This document shows positions 40,140-47,794 of a DNA stretch of 64,000 bases, one piece after another. Origin of the DNA: Rhodococcus sp. 14-1411-2a (GTDB lineage Bacteria; Actinomycetota; Actinomycetes; Mycobacteriales; Mycobacteriaceae). The notes under the pieces were generated by a model that had not been told where the DNA came from, did no database searches, and saw only the letters and a program-made list of their open reading frames with translations. Within the stretch, counting starts at the first letter, position 1. Each line of letters opens with the position of its first letter. The stretch is from NCBI RefSeq assembly GCF_002259485.1, contig NZ_NPGA01000019.1, positions 434,001 to 498,000 of the forward strand, given 5' to 3'. Both the position numbers and the translations under genes were made by a program.

Positions 40140-40623
40140 GTGCGTCGGTCCATATTCGCGTCTTCGCCTGCAGATCGAGTGCTGCGTGCGCCGGACTGGT
40201 CGACGGTAGTCGTTCGAATCCCACCTGGGGCGTTGCCGATTTCACGTACCGCCGGTAGGTCTCGGCGGCCTTGGCTCCGTTGAAGAACACCCTGTCGATG
40301 CCGGGATTCTCGGCGAACAATTGCTCGAAATCGTTTGTCTCGATGGACGATTCGACGATCGCCGAATCCAGGCTTCCTTCACGCGTGCACAGCTTCAGCA
40401 CGTCCCATATCGCGACGCCCTGGCTGCGCAGACGCTCGGTGCGCGCATCGTAGGGAAGTTCGGGGCCTGCACCGAACAGCGTTCCCATGATCGGCCAGAA
40501 CGCATTTCGTGGATGCGCGTAGTACTGCTGCGCGGCCAGCGACGCGACGCCGGGCATCGAGCCCAGAATCAAGGTGTTCGCGCCGCGGCCGAGAATCGGT
40601 GCGAAGCTGTACACGACGTTCAT
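40105..40623 (-). CDS. DNA-deoxyinosine glycosylase (uracil-DNA-glycosylase superfamily)
   Basis: 172 residues from ATG 40623. The uracil-glycosylase fold motifs LILGSMPGVASLAAQQYYAHPRNAFW (motif 1, shown in part by LGSMPG) and SPAHAAL (motif 2-like) match the hypoxanthine-DNA glycosylase family, which removes deaminated adenine. AFAPILG-type N-terminus and VFFNGAKAAETY are also typical. It would act in base excision repair; polA, uvrB and the HNH gene elsewhere in the window are other repair-related genes, but it lacks their damage promoter. Ends within tesB (35-nt overlap). Confidence 0.85.
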   Translation of the reverse strand: MNVVYSFAPILGRGANTLILGSMPGVASLAAQQYYAHPRNAFWPIMGTLFGAGPELPYDARTERLRSQGVAIWDVLKLCTREGSLDSAIVESSIETNDFEQLFAENPGIDRVFFNGAKAAETYRRYVKSATPQVGFERLPSTSPAHAALDLQAKTRIWTDALSRGPVSGSAG

Positions 40624-40641
40624 AGCGTGATTACAGCAAAT

Positions 40642-40651
40642 CCCCGCGGGG
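40642..40651. repeat. 10-bp palindrome between glycosylase and small acidic gene
   Basis: CCCCGCGGGG, a perfect palindrome 18 nt from the glycosylase start and 20 nt from the divergent small gene. Possible operator; could be chance in such GC-rich DNA. Confidence 0.25.
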
Positions 40652-40671
40652 GCACCGGACAGGGGACCACA

Positions 40672-40884
40672 ATGGAGGTCATGCTGGATCCACGTGTACT
40701 CGACAACAACGAACTCGAAGCCGAACTTGCTGCATTGCGCCGGGGTCGTGACGCCTCGATGGACGAGGGCGCACGCGATGTGTCCACGGCAGACACCGAC
40801 CACCTCATCGCGCGGTTCGAGGAAGAAATCCGTAAGCGACACCAGGACTCGGTGTCCGATCAGCCCAGCGCCGATCTACCCTGA
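40672..40884 (+). CDS. Small charged protein, unknown function
   Basis: 70 residues from ATG 40672 (GGGGA 6 nt upstream); ATG 40681 is possible. Entirely helical and acidic-basic in look: DPRVLDNNELEAELAALRRG, then DTDHLIARFEEEIRKRHQD. The Leu/Glu heptad spacing suggests a short coiled coil. Divergent from the glycosylase with 48 nt between starts, and overlapping the convergent DUF1772 end by 25 nt. I do not recognise the family with certainty. Confidence 0.6.
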   Translation: MEVMLDPRVLDNNELEAELAALRRGRDASMDEGARDVSTADTDHLIARFEEEIRKRHQDSVSDQPSADLP

Positions 40885-41351
40885 CCGAGGATCAGAACGG
40901 CGCAGGCCGCAGTCGCGGCCACTGTTCTGACGGTGTTCCATCGCGTCCACTTCTCGGTGAAGTTCTGCCACACCTGGGCACCGGCAGCACTGCCTGGATC
41001 CACCCCGGCCAACGCGTCGTTGAGGGGGACGTTCGCAACGGCCGTGATCGCGACGCATCCGAGAACGTAGAGAACGGCTCCGCTCACGACCAGCACCGGT
41101 GAACCCCGACCGGTCGATACGGCGAGAATCGCTGCGAGAGTGCACGATACGGCTGTCCCGACGAACAGTGCCAGGAACAGTGGGTTCAGAATCGCAGCAT
41201 TGAATCTCTGCATGGCGGCGATCGCGTCGGGTACCGGCAGTGTTGCCAGGCCGGGGAGCACGCTGATGGAGAAGGCGAGCAGCACTCCGGCAACGAGCCC
41301 ACATCCGACGGCGGCAACGGCGGTGGCGACTGCGAGCATTCGATCCAACAC
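40860..41351 (-). CDS. DUF1772 (anthrone-oxygenase-like) membrane protein
   Basis: 163 residues from GTG 41351, selected because GGAGGG lies 7 nt upstream; the frame continues further without a better site. Four hydrophobic segments. The pattern LPGLATLP, MQRFNAAILNPLF, NVPLNDALAG and FTEKWTRWNTVRT is characteristic of DUF1772 proteins, some of which are anthrone oxygenases in polyketide pathways; most are of unknown function. Divergent from the AraC gene, which probably regulates it. Confidence 0.82.
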   Translation of the reverse strand: MLDRMLAVATAVAAVGCGLVAGVLLAFSISVLPGLATLPVPDAIAAMQRFNAAILNPLFLALFVGTAVSCTLAAILAVSTGRGSPVLVVSGAVLYVLGCVAITAVANVPLNDALAGVDPGSAAGAQVWQNFTEKWTRWNTVRTVAATAACAVLILGQGRSALG

Positions 41352-41440
41352 GGTGATTCCCTCCAGTAGGTGAGCGTTCAGTTGTCCACCCTCGTCCCGA
41401 GAGGCTGGATGAGCAATGCGCACACAGCCGCGTTCGATGT

Positions 41441-41468
41441 CCGATCGTCCATTTCGTGGGACGATCGG
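41441..41468. promoter_or_regulatory. 28-bp palindrome before the AraC gene
   Basis: CCGATCGTCC (41441-41450), 8-nt spacer, GGACGATCGG (41459-41468): a perfect 10-bp inverted repeat ending 3 nt before the AraC ATG. Either the AraC operator for itself and the divergent DUF1772 gene, or an RNA hairpin limiting translation start. Confidence 0.6.
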
Positions 41469-41471
41469 TGC

Positions 41472-42464
41472 ATGCGCGGCGCAGATCCCTGGAAGTCGTC
41501 CGACCCCCTGGGTGAAGCGCTGCGCTTTCTACGGATGACCGGATCGTTCTACGTGCGCTCCGAGATGAGCGGATCCTGGGGTCTCGCATTGCCCGCCATG
41601 GAGGATGCGCTGTGGTTTCACACGGTCGTCGACGGCAGTTGCGCATTGTCGGTTCCCGGCGAGCCGACGCGTGAGCTGATCCCCGGCGATTTCGCGTTGG
41701 TACCGCACGGGCGAGGGCACGTGCTCACCGCAGCCGGCGACGCATCGGTTCAGGCGACGAGCGTTCACGATCTCCCGCACGAGTACATCAGCGATCGCTA
41801 CGCGGTGCTCACTCACGACGCGGGCGGTGCCGGCCGTGCTGCGACTCTCGTGTGCGGGGCGGTGCGGCTGGATCATCCTGCAGCGCAGAAGCTCGTTCGC
41901 CTGTTGCCCGCGCTGGTGGTGGTCGACGCTGATCCGGGCCCGAGGCAATCGAGGATGCAGAACGTACTGGCTATGGTCGCGGACGAGGCGCGTGTGCTCG
42001 AGCCCGGGGGAGAAGCGGTGATCACCCGGCTGTCCGACATTCTGGTGATCCACGCGCTGCGGTCGTGGATCGCGAATACGCCAGGTGCGCAGTCGGGTTG
42101 GCTCGGTGCATTGCAGGACGATCGGATCGGAACGGCGTTGGCGATGATCCATCGACACCCGCACGAGCGGTGGACCGTTGCGGGTCTGGCATCGAGGGTG
42201 AACATGTCTCGCTCTGCGTTCTCGGCACGTTTCACCGAGCTGGTCGGTGATTCCGTGATGAGCTATCTCGCGACGTGGCGGATGCAGGTCGCGTACGGCA
42301 CGTTGCGATCCGAGGACGTGGTGATGGCCGAAGTGGCCCGGCGCAGTGGGTATCTGTCGGAGGCTGCGTTCGGGAAGGCGTTCAAGCGCGCCACGGGCGT
42401 CTCGCCGGGAAGTGTGCGTCGCCGTCGTGAGGTGTCGATGGCCGACGGTCAGTCGAGCAGGTGA
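41472..42464 (+). CDS. AraC-family regulator with cupin N-terminus
   Basis: 330 residues from ATG 41472. The N-terminal half (about 15-190) is a cupin-type sensor of the AraC_binding/cupin_6 kind (WFHTVVDGSCALSV, LIPGDFALVPHGRGHVL); the C-terminal 100 residues hold two helix-turn-helix units (WTVAGLASRVNMSRSAFSARF and VARRSGYLSEAAFGKAFKRA, then GVSPGSVRRRR). Regulators of this kind often control a neighbouring oxidoreductase or transporter; here the divergent DUF1772 gene is the obvious candidate. It overlaps the convergent ATPase gene by 16 nt. Confidence 0.88.
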   Translation: MRGADPWKSSDPLGEALRFLRMTGSFYVRSEMSGSWGLALPAMEDALWFHTVVDGSCALSVPGEPTRELIPGDFALVPHGRGHVLTAAGDASVQATSVHDLPHEYISDRYAVLTHDAGGAGRAATLVCGAVRLDHPAAQKLVRLLPALVVVDADPGPRQSRMQNVLAMVADEARVLEPGGEAVITRLSDILVIHALRSWIANTPGAQSGWLGALQDDRIGTALAMIHRHPHERWTVAGLASRVNMSRSAFSARFTELVGDSVMSYLATWRMQVAYGTLRSEDVVMAEVARRSGYLSEAAFGKAFKRATGVSPGSVRRRREVSMADGQSSR

Positions 42465-43180
42465 CGGAGATAGCTGTTGGGGTCGTCGAGGTAGCGGCGC
42501 CAGTGCTGTACCAATTCGAGTTCGTCCCAAGTGCTTCGGCGTAGACCGTGTTCGCCTACTTCGACGATGTCCGCACCGGGCGTCGACGCCAGAATCGGTG
42601 AGTGGGTGGCGCAGACGATCTGCGCGCCGTCATTGCCCAGCTCGGACATCAGTGCAACGAGCTGCAGGCTCGCGGTGAACGACAGGGCCGATTCGGGCTC
42701 GTCCAGAACGTAGAAACCGGGTTCGTCCAACATTGCACCGAACATGGTCAGGAACCCTTCACCGTGGCTCATCTCGGCGGTGTTCTCGTCCCAGAAACCC
42801 GGCACGCCGCCGAGGTTCTCGGCCATGTCGAACGCGGTCTCGGCGCGCAGGAAGAAGCCGCGCTTGTTCGGTCGTGGGCCACGAAGCATTCGAGAACCTC
42901 GTGGCGTGGTCTCGAGTTCGAGTACCTCTCCGAGCGCGCTGGTCACCTCGTCGAGTCGACGCGACTGCTGCGCCGCGCGACCGCCGCGGGCATCGATTCC
43001 GAAACCCTCGGCTATTGCTTCGACGAGAGTCGATTTACCGGAACCGTTGTCTCCGACCAGAATTGTGACCGGTGCCAGGAACTCGAGTCCGTCGCGAGCG
43101 AGGTCGGCGACAGCAGGCACGGTGAAGGGCCAGTCCGATCCGACATCGTCGGCATGGACGTACGCGCGTTCTACGAACAT
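42449..43180 (-). CDS. AAA (ABC-like) ATPase
   Basis: 243 residues. Walker A GDNGSGKSTLVEAIAEGFG near residue 43, an ABC-type signature region around EMSHGEGFLTMF, Walker B FYVLDEPESALS and a switch His in QIVCATHSPILAS. This is the single-domain RecF/SMC-head type (AAA_21/AAA_23) without a coiled coil. Such proteins are widespread and their role is unknown; some are toxin-antitoxin or defence components, but no nuclease partner is present here. It starts 3 nt after the small Cys protein, so both are probably co-transcribed from the tRNA side. Confidence 0.85.
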   Translation of the reverse strand: MFVERAYVHADDVGSDWPFTVPAVADLARDGLEFLAPVTILVGDNGSGKSTLVEAIAEGFGIDARGGRAAQQSRRLDEVTSALGEVLELETTPRGSRMLRGPRPNKRGFFLRAETAFDMAENLGGVPGFWDENTAEMSHGEGFLTMFGAMLDEPGFYVLDEPESALSFTASLQLVALMSELGNDGAQIVCATHSPILASTPGADIVEVGEHGLRRSTWDELELVQHWRRYLDDPNSYLRHLLD

Positions 43181-43183
43181 GGT

Positions 43184-43360
43184 TCAGGCAGTGACCAGGC
43201 GGTCCACGTAACCGGTCTCGTGAGTGGAATCGGCGCTGCAGGTGTAGAAGACCCACTGGGCGGACCGGTCCGCCGAATCCCCGAAACGATGGTCGACCTT
43301 CGCTGCGCACAAATTGCCCGCACTGGTGTCGTGGCAACGAAGACTGCTGGGTATGTACAT
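43184..43360 (-). CDS. Small cysteine-containing protein upstream of the AAA ATPase
   Basis: 58 residues from ATG 43360 (GTG 43363 also possible). GGAG lies just upstream at a short distance. The product has three cysteines (SLRCHDTS, GNLCAAKVDH, VFYTCSADS) and the mixed pattern of a small folded domain, AKVDHRFGDSADRSAQWVFY. Its stop is 3 nt before the ATPase ATG. The open frame extends through the tRNA gene, but that part cannot be coding. No family recognised. Confidence 0.5.
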   Translation of the reverse strand: MYIPSSLRCHDTSAGNLCAAKVDHRFGDSADRSAQWVFYTCSADSTHETGYVDRLVTA

Positions 43361-43418
43361 CACTCCACTGTAGGCGCGATCACGAGCGGCCTTTACCGAT
43401 ACCGATTCGTGGCTGCTG

Positions 43419-43495
43419 TGGTGCCCTCGGTGAGACTCGAACTCACACTGGACGGGTTTTGAATCCGTTTCCTCTGCCAATTGGGATACGAGGGC
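43419..43495 (-). tRNA. tRNA-Leu (anticodon CAA), short variable loop
   Basis: Cloverleaf on the minus strand: acceptor GCCCTCG/CGAGGGC, D arm with TCC/GGA, anticodon stem ACGGA/CCCGT with one A-C mismatch at its loop end, loop TTCAAAA giving anticodon CAA, five-base variable loop CCAGT, T arm GTGAG-TTCGAGT-CTCAC, discriminator A and an encoded CCA. Leucine identity follows from the anticodon and A73. Unusually, the variable loop is short (class I), whereas bacterial tRNA-Leu normally has a long variable arm. 74 nt without CCA. Confidence 0.88.
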
Positions 43496-43521
43496 TGGCG
43501 TCTTTCAAGCAACGATTGACG

Positions 43522-43527
43522 AGTTTA
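43522..43527 (-). promoter_or_regulatory. -10 box of the tRNA-Leu gene
   Basis: Minus-strand TAAACT, 26 nt before the tRNA 5' end. No good -35 is seen. Confidence 0.35.
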
Positions 43528-43615
43528 GAAGATGCGCTTTCGGCCTCGCGCACCGGTACCCTTCAGATGCTCGACGGCCCTGATGGGCGATGACTGTCAA
43601 AGGAGACCGATACAG

Positions 43616-44248
43616 ATGAATGCTCCTGGTGCGCACGGTACTGGCAAGCCCCCGCTTCGTGTGGTGGTGGCAGAGGACGAATCCCTGATCCGATTGGACC
43701 TCGTGGAGATGCTCCGCGAGGAGGGGTACGACGTGGTCGGTGAAGCGGCCGACGGTCAGCAGGCGGTGGAGTTGGCCGTCGAACTGCGTCCCGATCTGGT
43801 CATCATGGATGTGAAGATGCCGCGTCGGGACGGAATCGATGCGGCGTCGGAGATTGCTGAGAAGCGCATTGCGCCCGTCGTCATTCTCACCGCGTTCAGT
43901 CAACGCGAACTCGTGGAGAAAGCGCGCGATGCCGGGGCCATGGCGTATCTGGTCAAGCCGTTCACCAAAGCCGATCTGATGCCTGCGGTGGAGTTGGCCG
44001 CCAGCCGTTTCGGTGAGATCTCCGCCCTCGAATCCGAGATCGTGGATCTGCAGGATCGGCTCGAGACGCGCAAGCTCATCGAGAAGGCCAAGGGCATCCT
44101 GATGGAATCGCAATCGCTCACAGAACCGCAGGCGTTCAAGTGGATTCAGCGCGCCGCGATGGATCGCAGGACGACGATGAAGGCCGTCGCGGAGGTCGTG
44201 ATCGACACGCTCGGTAGCCCTGCGAACAAGCCCGTGGGAGACAGCTGA
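43616..44248 (+). CDS. pdtaR: Response regulator with ANTAR RNA-binding domain (PdtaR)
   Basis: 210 residues from ATG 43616, with AAAGGAGA upstream. The receiver domain (residues 14-130) has acidic pocket VAEDES, phosphoacceptor Asp65 in LVIMDVKMP, Thr in VILTAFS and Lys in YLVKPF. The ANTAR domain follows (about 145-200: LETRKLIEKAKGILMESQSLTEPQAFKWIQRAAMD, cited in part), which binds two-hexaloop RNA hairpins and prevents termination. In mycobacteria PdtaR pairs with the histidine kinase PdtaS, encoded elsewhere, and controls ethanolamine, copper/NO and envelope responses. Same place as Rv1626. Confidence 0.93.
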   Translation: MNAPGAHGTGKPPLRVVVAEDESLIRLDLVEMLREEGYDVVGEAADGQQAVELAVELRPDLVIMDVKMPRRDGIDAASEIAEKRIAPVVILTAFSQRELVEKARDAGAMAYLVKPFTKADLMPAVELAASRFGEISALESEIVDLQDRLETRKLIEKAKGILMESQSLTEPQAFKWIQRAAMDRRTTMKAVAEVVIDTLGSPANKPVGDS

Positions 44249-44421
44249 TCGGCCGGCGAAAGCTACGGCCACGTAAAACTTCGACTCTCTAGGTCACAGT
44301 CAGGTCACGAGCGTCGTTCTAGGCCTTGCGAATCGGCTCCGAGCATTAGCGTCTGACCCACACGTGAGCCACATGTAACTCAGGTGCGCTTCATCGACGA
44401 GCAATTTCAAGGAGAACCTAG

Positions 44422-45756
44422 ATGGCAATTCGGACCTATGTCCGCACGGCTGCGGTGCTGAGCGTTACCTCGCTCGCACTGTTCGGCTGTTCGTCGAGCG
44501 ACGACTCGGGCTCGACCGACTCCACCAGTGCCAGCGGCGGCACTGCAGCCGCGGAAACGACCGTCTCCACCGACTGCACGCCCGAGCAGGCCACTGCCGG
44601 GGCAACCCCGGACACGGCCCCGCTGGTGGTGGGAACCCTTCTCCCCGAGACCGGAACCCTGGCCTTCCTCGGCCCGCCCGAAGTTGCCGGTGTGCAGCTG
44701 GCCGTCAACGACGTCAACGAAGCCGGTGGCGTCCTCGAGCAGCCCGTCACGCTCATCCCCGGTGACTCGGGCGACACGACGACCGATACCGCCAACACCA
44801 CGGTGGACCGCTTGCTCGCCGGCGGTTCCGACGTCATCGTCGGTGCAGCGTCGTCCTCGGTCTCGCTCAAGGTCATCGACAAGATCGCCAGCGCAGGCGT
44901 CGTGCAGTTCTCGCCGGCCAACACGTCCGATCAGTTCGTCTGCTACCCGGACAAGGGGCAGTACTTCCGTACCGCACCCACCGACGTGCTGCAGGCACAG
45001 GCCCTGTCCCAGCTGATCGCCCAGGACGGTGCGCAGCGCGTCGCCATCCTCGCGCTCAACGACCCGTACGGCACGGGCCTGGCCGCGAACACCGCGGACA
45101 ACCTCGAAGAGGCGGGCATCGCGGCGGACCAGATCCAGACCACGATCTACGACCCGAACGCACAGTCGTTCAACGCCGAGGTCGACGGTGTGAAGAACTT
45201 CAACCCGGACGCCGTGGCCATCATCGGCTTCGAGGAGTCCGCGAAGATCATCACCCGTATGCACGAGATCGGCATCGGACCGTCCGACGGCACGCTGGTC
45301 TACGGCGTCGACGGCAACATGGGCAACGCCCTCGGTGAGTCGGTCGCAGCGGGTCTGCTGGACACGATGCGCGGCACCACTCCGTTGACCGATGTCGGCA
45401 CCGGATTCCAGGATCGTCTCAAGGTCGTCGATCCGGCTCTGGTGGACTTCAACTACGCGGGTGAGTCCTACGACGCAGTGATCATCTCGGCGCTGGCTGC
45501 CGAGCAGGCCAAGTCGACGGCAGGTACCGACATCGCGGCCAACATCAACAGCGTCACCAAGGACGGCACCAAGTGCACCAGCTACGCCGAGTGCCTTCCG
45601 CTCGTCAAGGCCGGAACCGATATCGACTACGACGGAATCACCGGCGCGCTGAACTTCAGTGACGCAGGAGAGCCCGCCACCGGTTCCTACGGCAACCTGG
45701 TCTTCGGACCGGACAACACCCTGACGACGGAAGATTACATCGTCGTCGGTGAGTGA
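44422..45756 (+). CDS. livJ: ABC transporter substrate-binding lipoprotein (branched-chain-amino-acid type)
   Basis: 444 residues. Lipoprotein signal with lipobox LFGC, lipidated Cys23, followed by a Ser/Asp/Thr/Ala-rich linker of about 45 residues. The mature part is a periplasmic-binding protein type I of the Leu/Ile/Val family (VVGTLLPETGTLAFLGPPEV, AGSDVIVGAASSSVSLKV-type block, FNYAGESYDAVIISALAA). It binds ligand outside the membrane for LivHMGF. It is encoded on the plus strand, facing the four-gene transporter operon across two terminators, so expression is separate. Ligand is not certain; branched-chain amino acids, amides or urea are possible. Confidence 0.92.
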   Translation: MAIRTYVRTAAVLSVTSLALFGCSSSDDSGSTDSTSASGGTAAAETTVSTDCTPEQATAGATPDTAPLVVGTLLPETGTLAFLGPPEVAGVQLAVNDVNEAGGVLEQPVTLIPGDSGDTTTDTANTTVDRLLAGGSDVIVGAASSSVSLKVIDKIASAGVVQFSPANTSDQFVCYPDKGQYFRTAPTDVLQAQALSQLIAQDGAQRVAILALNDPYGTGLAANTADNLEEAGIAADQIQTTIYDPNAQSFNAEVDGVKNFNPDAVAIIGFEESAKIITRMHEIGIGPSDGTLVYGVDGNMGNALGESVAAGLLDTMRGTTPLTDVGTGFQDRLKVVDPALVDFNYAGESYDAVIISALAAEQAKSTAGTDIAANINSVTKDGTKCTSYAECLPLVKAGTDIDYDGITGALNFSDAGEPATGSYGNLVFGPDNTLTTEDYIVVGE

Positions 45757-45774
45757 TCTGTAACTGTCACACGG

Positions 45775-45815
45775 CCTCTGGGCCCGAGTCCTCGATCAGG
45801 ACTCGGGCCCAGAGG
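45775..45815. terminator. Strong bidirectional terminator after livJ
   Basis: A perfect 18-bp stem, left arm 45775-45792 and right arm 45798-45815, with a 5-nt CGATC loop. The inner part reads GGGCCCGAGTCCT/AGGACTCGGGCCC. It starts 19 nt after the livJ stop. Confidence 0.85.
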
Positions 45816-45843
45816 TCTTCGTAGGTGTCACACGTTCGACGGC

Positions 45844-45889
45844 AACGACGACGGCCCCGGTTCGATGTCGAACCGGGGCCGTCGTCGTT
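45844..45889. terminator. Strong bidirectional terminator after livF
   Basis: A perfect 22-bp stem (45844-45865 with 45868-45889) with only two unpaired central bases; it ends in GTCGTCGTT on the plus strand. It lies 11 nt beyond the minus-strand livF stop. Together with the previous stem it insulates the two convergent units. Confidence 0.85.
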
Positions 45890-45899
45890 TGCCGAGCAG

Positions 45900-46700
45900 C
45901 TACTTCTTCTCTTTGCTTCCCGCCAGTGTGCCGAGGTACAGCTCGATCACCTTCGGGTCGTTCATCAATGCCGGACCGGTGTCGGTGTAGGCGTTGCGGC
46001 CCTGATCGAGTACGTAGCCACGGTCGCAGATCTGGAGGCAGCGACGAGCGTTCTGCTCGACCATGATGATCGAGACGCCCGCTGCATTGATCTTCTTGCA
46101 GCGGATGAACACCTCGTCCTGGAACATCGGAGACAATCCGGCCGACGGCTCGTCGAGCAGCAGTACCGACGGCTCCATCATCAGTGCGCGTCCCATGGCG
46201 ACCATCTGTCGTTCGCCGCCGGACAGCGCGCCTGCTTTGACCTTCTTGCGCTCGCCGAGCAGCGGGAACAGCTCGCTGACGAACTCGAAACGCTCACCGA
46301 ACTTCTTGGGACGCAGATAGATTCCCATCTCGAGGTTCTCTTCGATGGTGAGTGACGGGAACACGTTCTGCGTCTGCGGAACGTAGCCGACTCCCTTGGT
46401 GACCAACACATGCGCTTCTGCGGAGGTGATGTTGTCGCCGCGCAGTTTGACGCTGCCCTCACGGACGGCGACCAGACCGAACAGGGTCTTGAGGAGAGTC
46501 GACTTCCCGGCACCGTTGGGTCCGATGATGCCGACGATCTCGCCGTCGTTGAGAAAGAAGTTGCACTCGCTGAGGATGTTGACACCGGGGATGTATCCGG
46601 CCACCAACCCGTCCGCGCGCAGCAGTGCACCTTCGGCGAGTCGAGCATGTTCCTCGGGTGTCGCGGCGAATTCCGCCGGCGTCAATGTTTGTTCGCTCAT
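45900..46700 (-). CDS. livF: ABC transporter ATP-binding protein (LivF type)
   Basis: 266 residues. Walker A IIGPNGAGKSTLLKT, Q-loop VPQTQNVFPS, signature LSGGERQMVAMGRAL, Walker B VLLLDEPSAGLSP and switch VEQNARRCL. The length and NAYTDTG end are those of LivF-type ATPases, with a short N-terminal extension of 25 residues. Its start overlaps the livG stop by 4 nt. Last gene of the livHMGF operon. Confidence 0.94.
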   Translation of the reverse strand: MSEQTLTPAEFAATPEEHARLAEGALLRADGLVAGYIPGVNILSECNFFLNDGEIVGIIGPNGAGKSTLLKTLFGLVAVREGSVKLRGDNITSAEAHVLVTKGVGYVPQTQNVFPSLTIEENLEMGIYLRPKKFGERFEFVSELFPLLGERKKVKAGALSGGERQMVAMGRALMMEPSVLLLDEPSAGLSPMFQDEVFIRCKKINAAGVSIIMVEQNARRCLQICDRGYVLDQGRNAYTDTGPALMNDPKVIELYLGTLAGSKEKK

Positions 46701-47794
46701 CGGTCGTCCTCCTTGGCCCGGTGCGAGCCGCCTTCGGTGCCGTCGGTTGCGATCGGGCGGGCGAACTCCGGCTCCGAGAGGTCGCCTCCCGCTTCGAGTT
46801 CCTCGGCCTCGGCCTTCTTCAGTGCCTCCGCCAGCTCCGCTGTGGCACCGACCGGATTGCCGTCGGCATCGAACTCGAGAGCCTGATCGTGATGGCTACC
46901 GAGATACGCGTCGACGACGGCTCCGTTGTTGGAGAGCTCCTCGGGGGTGGACTCGGCAATGATGCTGCCTTGAGCCATCACCACCACCCAGTCACTGATG
47001 TTGCGGATGACGTCCATGTCGTGCTCGACGAACACCACCGTCATACCGTCGTCGCGAAGCGACTTGATGTGCCCCAGAAGTGACTGCGTCAGAGCCGGAT
47101 TGACCCCGGCCATGGGCTCGTCGAGCATGACCACCGACGGATCGGTCATCAACGCACGCGCCATCTCCAGCAGCTTGCGCTGGCCGCCGGACAACGAGCC
47201 GGCGAGGTCGTCGGCCTTGGCGTCGAGCTTGAAGCGGCCCAGTAGCTCGTAGGCGCGTTCGGTGATCTGACGTTCCTGGGCCTTCCACGTCCACGGCATG
47301 AAGGTGTTGATCATGCGCTCACCGCGCTGACCCGTCGCACCCAGCCGAACATTGTCCAGCACAGTCAGTTTCGACAGCGCCTTGGTCAACTGGAACGTGC
47401 GCACCACACCTTTGCGGGCCACCTGGTGCGGATGCATCCGGCCCAGTTCCTGACCGTCCATCGACCAGGTTCCCGTGTCGGGTCGATCGAATCCCGTGAG
47501 CAGGTTGAACAGGGTGGTCTTGCCTGCGCCGTTGGGCCCGATCAGTCCGGTGATGCAGCCCCGCTGAATCTCGAGGTGCGCCACGTCGACGGCCTTGAGG
47601 CCACCGAAGGTGCGCGAGACGCCGTCGACGACCATCGTGGCGTCCGGTTTCGGTGCGCCGGGTTCGTTGGGAACACCGGCGAACAGGGCGGCGCGTTGAT
47701 CGCTCGACAACGCCTGCGCAGCGCGTGATTCGAGTGTGCTTGCTTTCTTGCTCGGTGCGGCCGTTGCAGCAGCATCCTTGCTCGGGTCAGGCAT
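46697..47794 (-). CDS. livG: ABC transporter ATP-binding protein (LivG type) with terminal extensions
   Basis: 365 residues, about 100 more than usual LivG. Walker A LIGPNGAGKTTLFNLLTGF, signature LSGGQRKLLEMARAL, Walker B VVMLDEPMAGVNP and switch FVEHDMDVI are intact between residues 50 and 290. The extra 50 residues at the N-terminus (Ala/Ser/Lys-rich) and 60 at the C-terminus (Ala/Glu-rich, EALKKAEAEELEAGG) look disordered or helical. They overlap neighbour genes at both ends (8 nt with livM). Energises LivHM with LivF. Confidence 0.93.
   Translation of the reverse strand: MPDPSKDAAATAAPSKKASTLESRAAQALSSDQRAALFAGVPNEPGAPKPDATMVVDGVSRTFGGLKAVDVAHLEIQRGCITGLIGPNGAGKTTLFNLLTGFDRPDTGTWSMDGQELGRMHPHQVARKGVVRTFQLTKALSKLTVLDNVRLGATGQRGERMINTFMPWTWKAQERQITERAYELLGRFKLDAKADDLAGSLSGGQRKLLEMARALMTDPSVVMLDEPMAGVNPALTQSLLGHIKSLRDDGMTVVFVEHDMDVIRNISDWVVVMAQGSIIAESTPEELSNNGAVVDAYLGSHHDQALEFDADGNPVGATAELAEALKKAEAEELEAGGDLSEPEFARPIATDGTEGGSHRAKEDDR

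Noticed and set aside
43361..43480. N-terminal part of the 98-codon frame that runs through the tRNA gene
   Set aside because: It overlaps the tRNA-Leu sequence; a start at 43360 or 43363 is the only sensible one.
42449..43495. Integrated element at the tRNA-Leu gene
   Set aside because: No integrase and no direct repeat of the tRNA 3' end was seen in the following kilobases; only the small gene and ATPase lie there.
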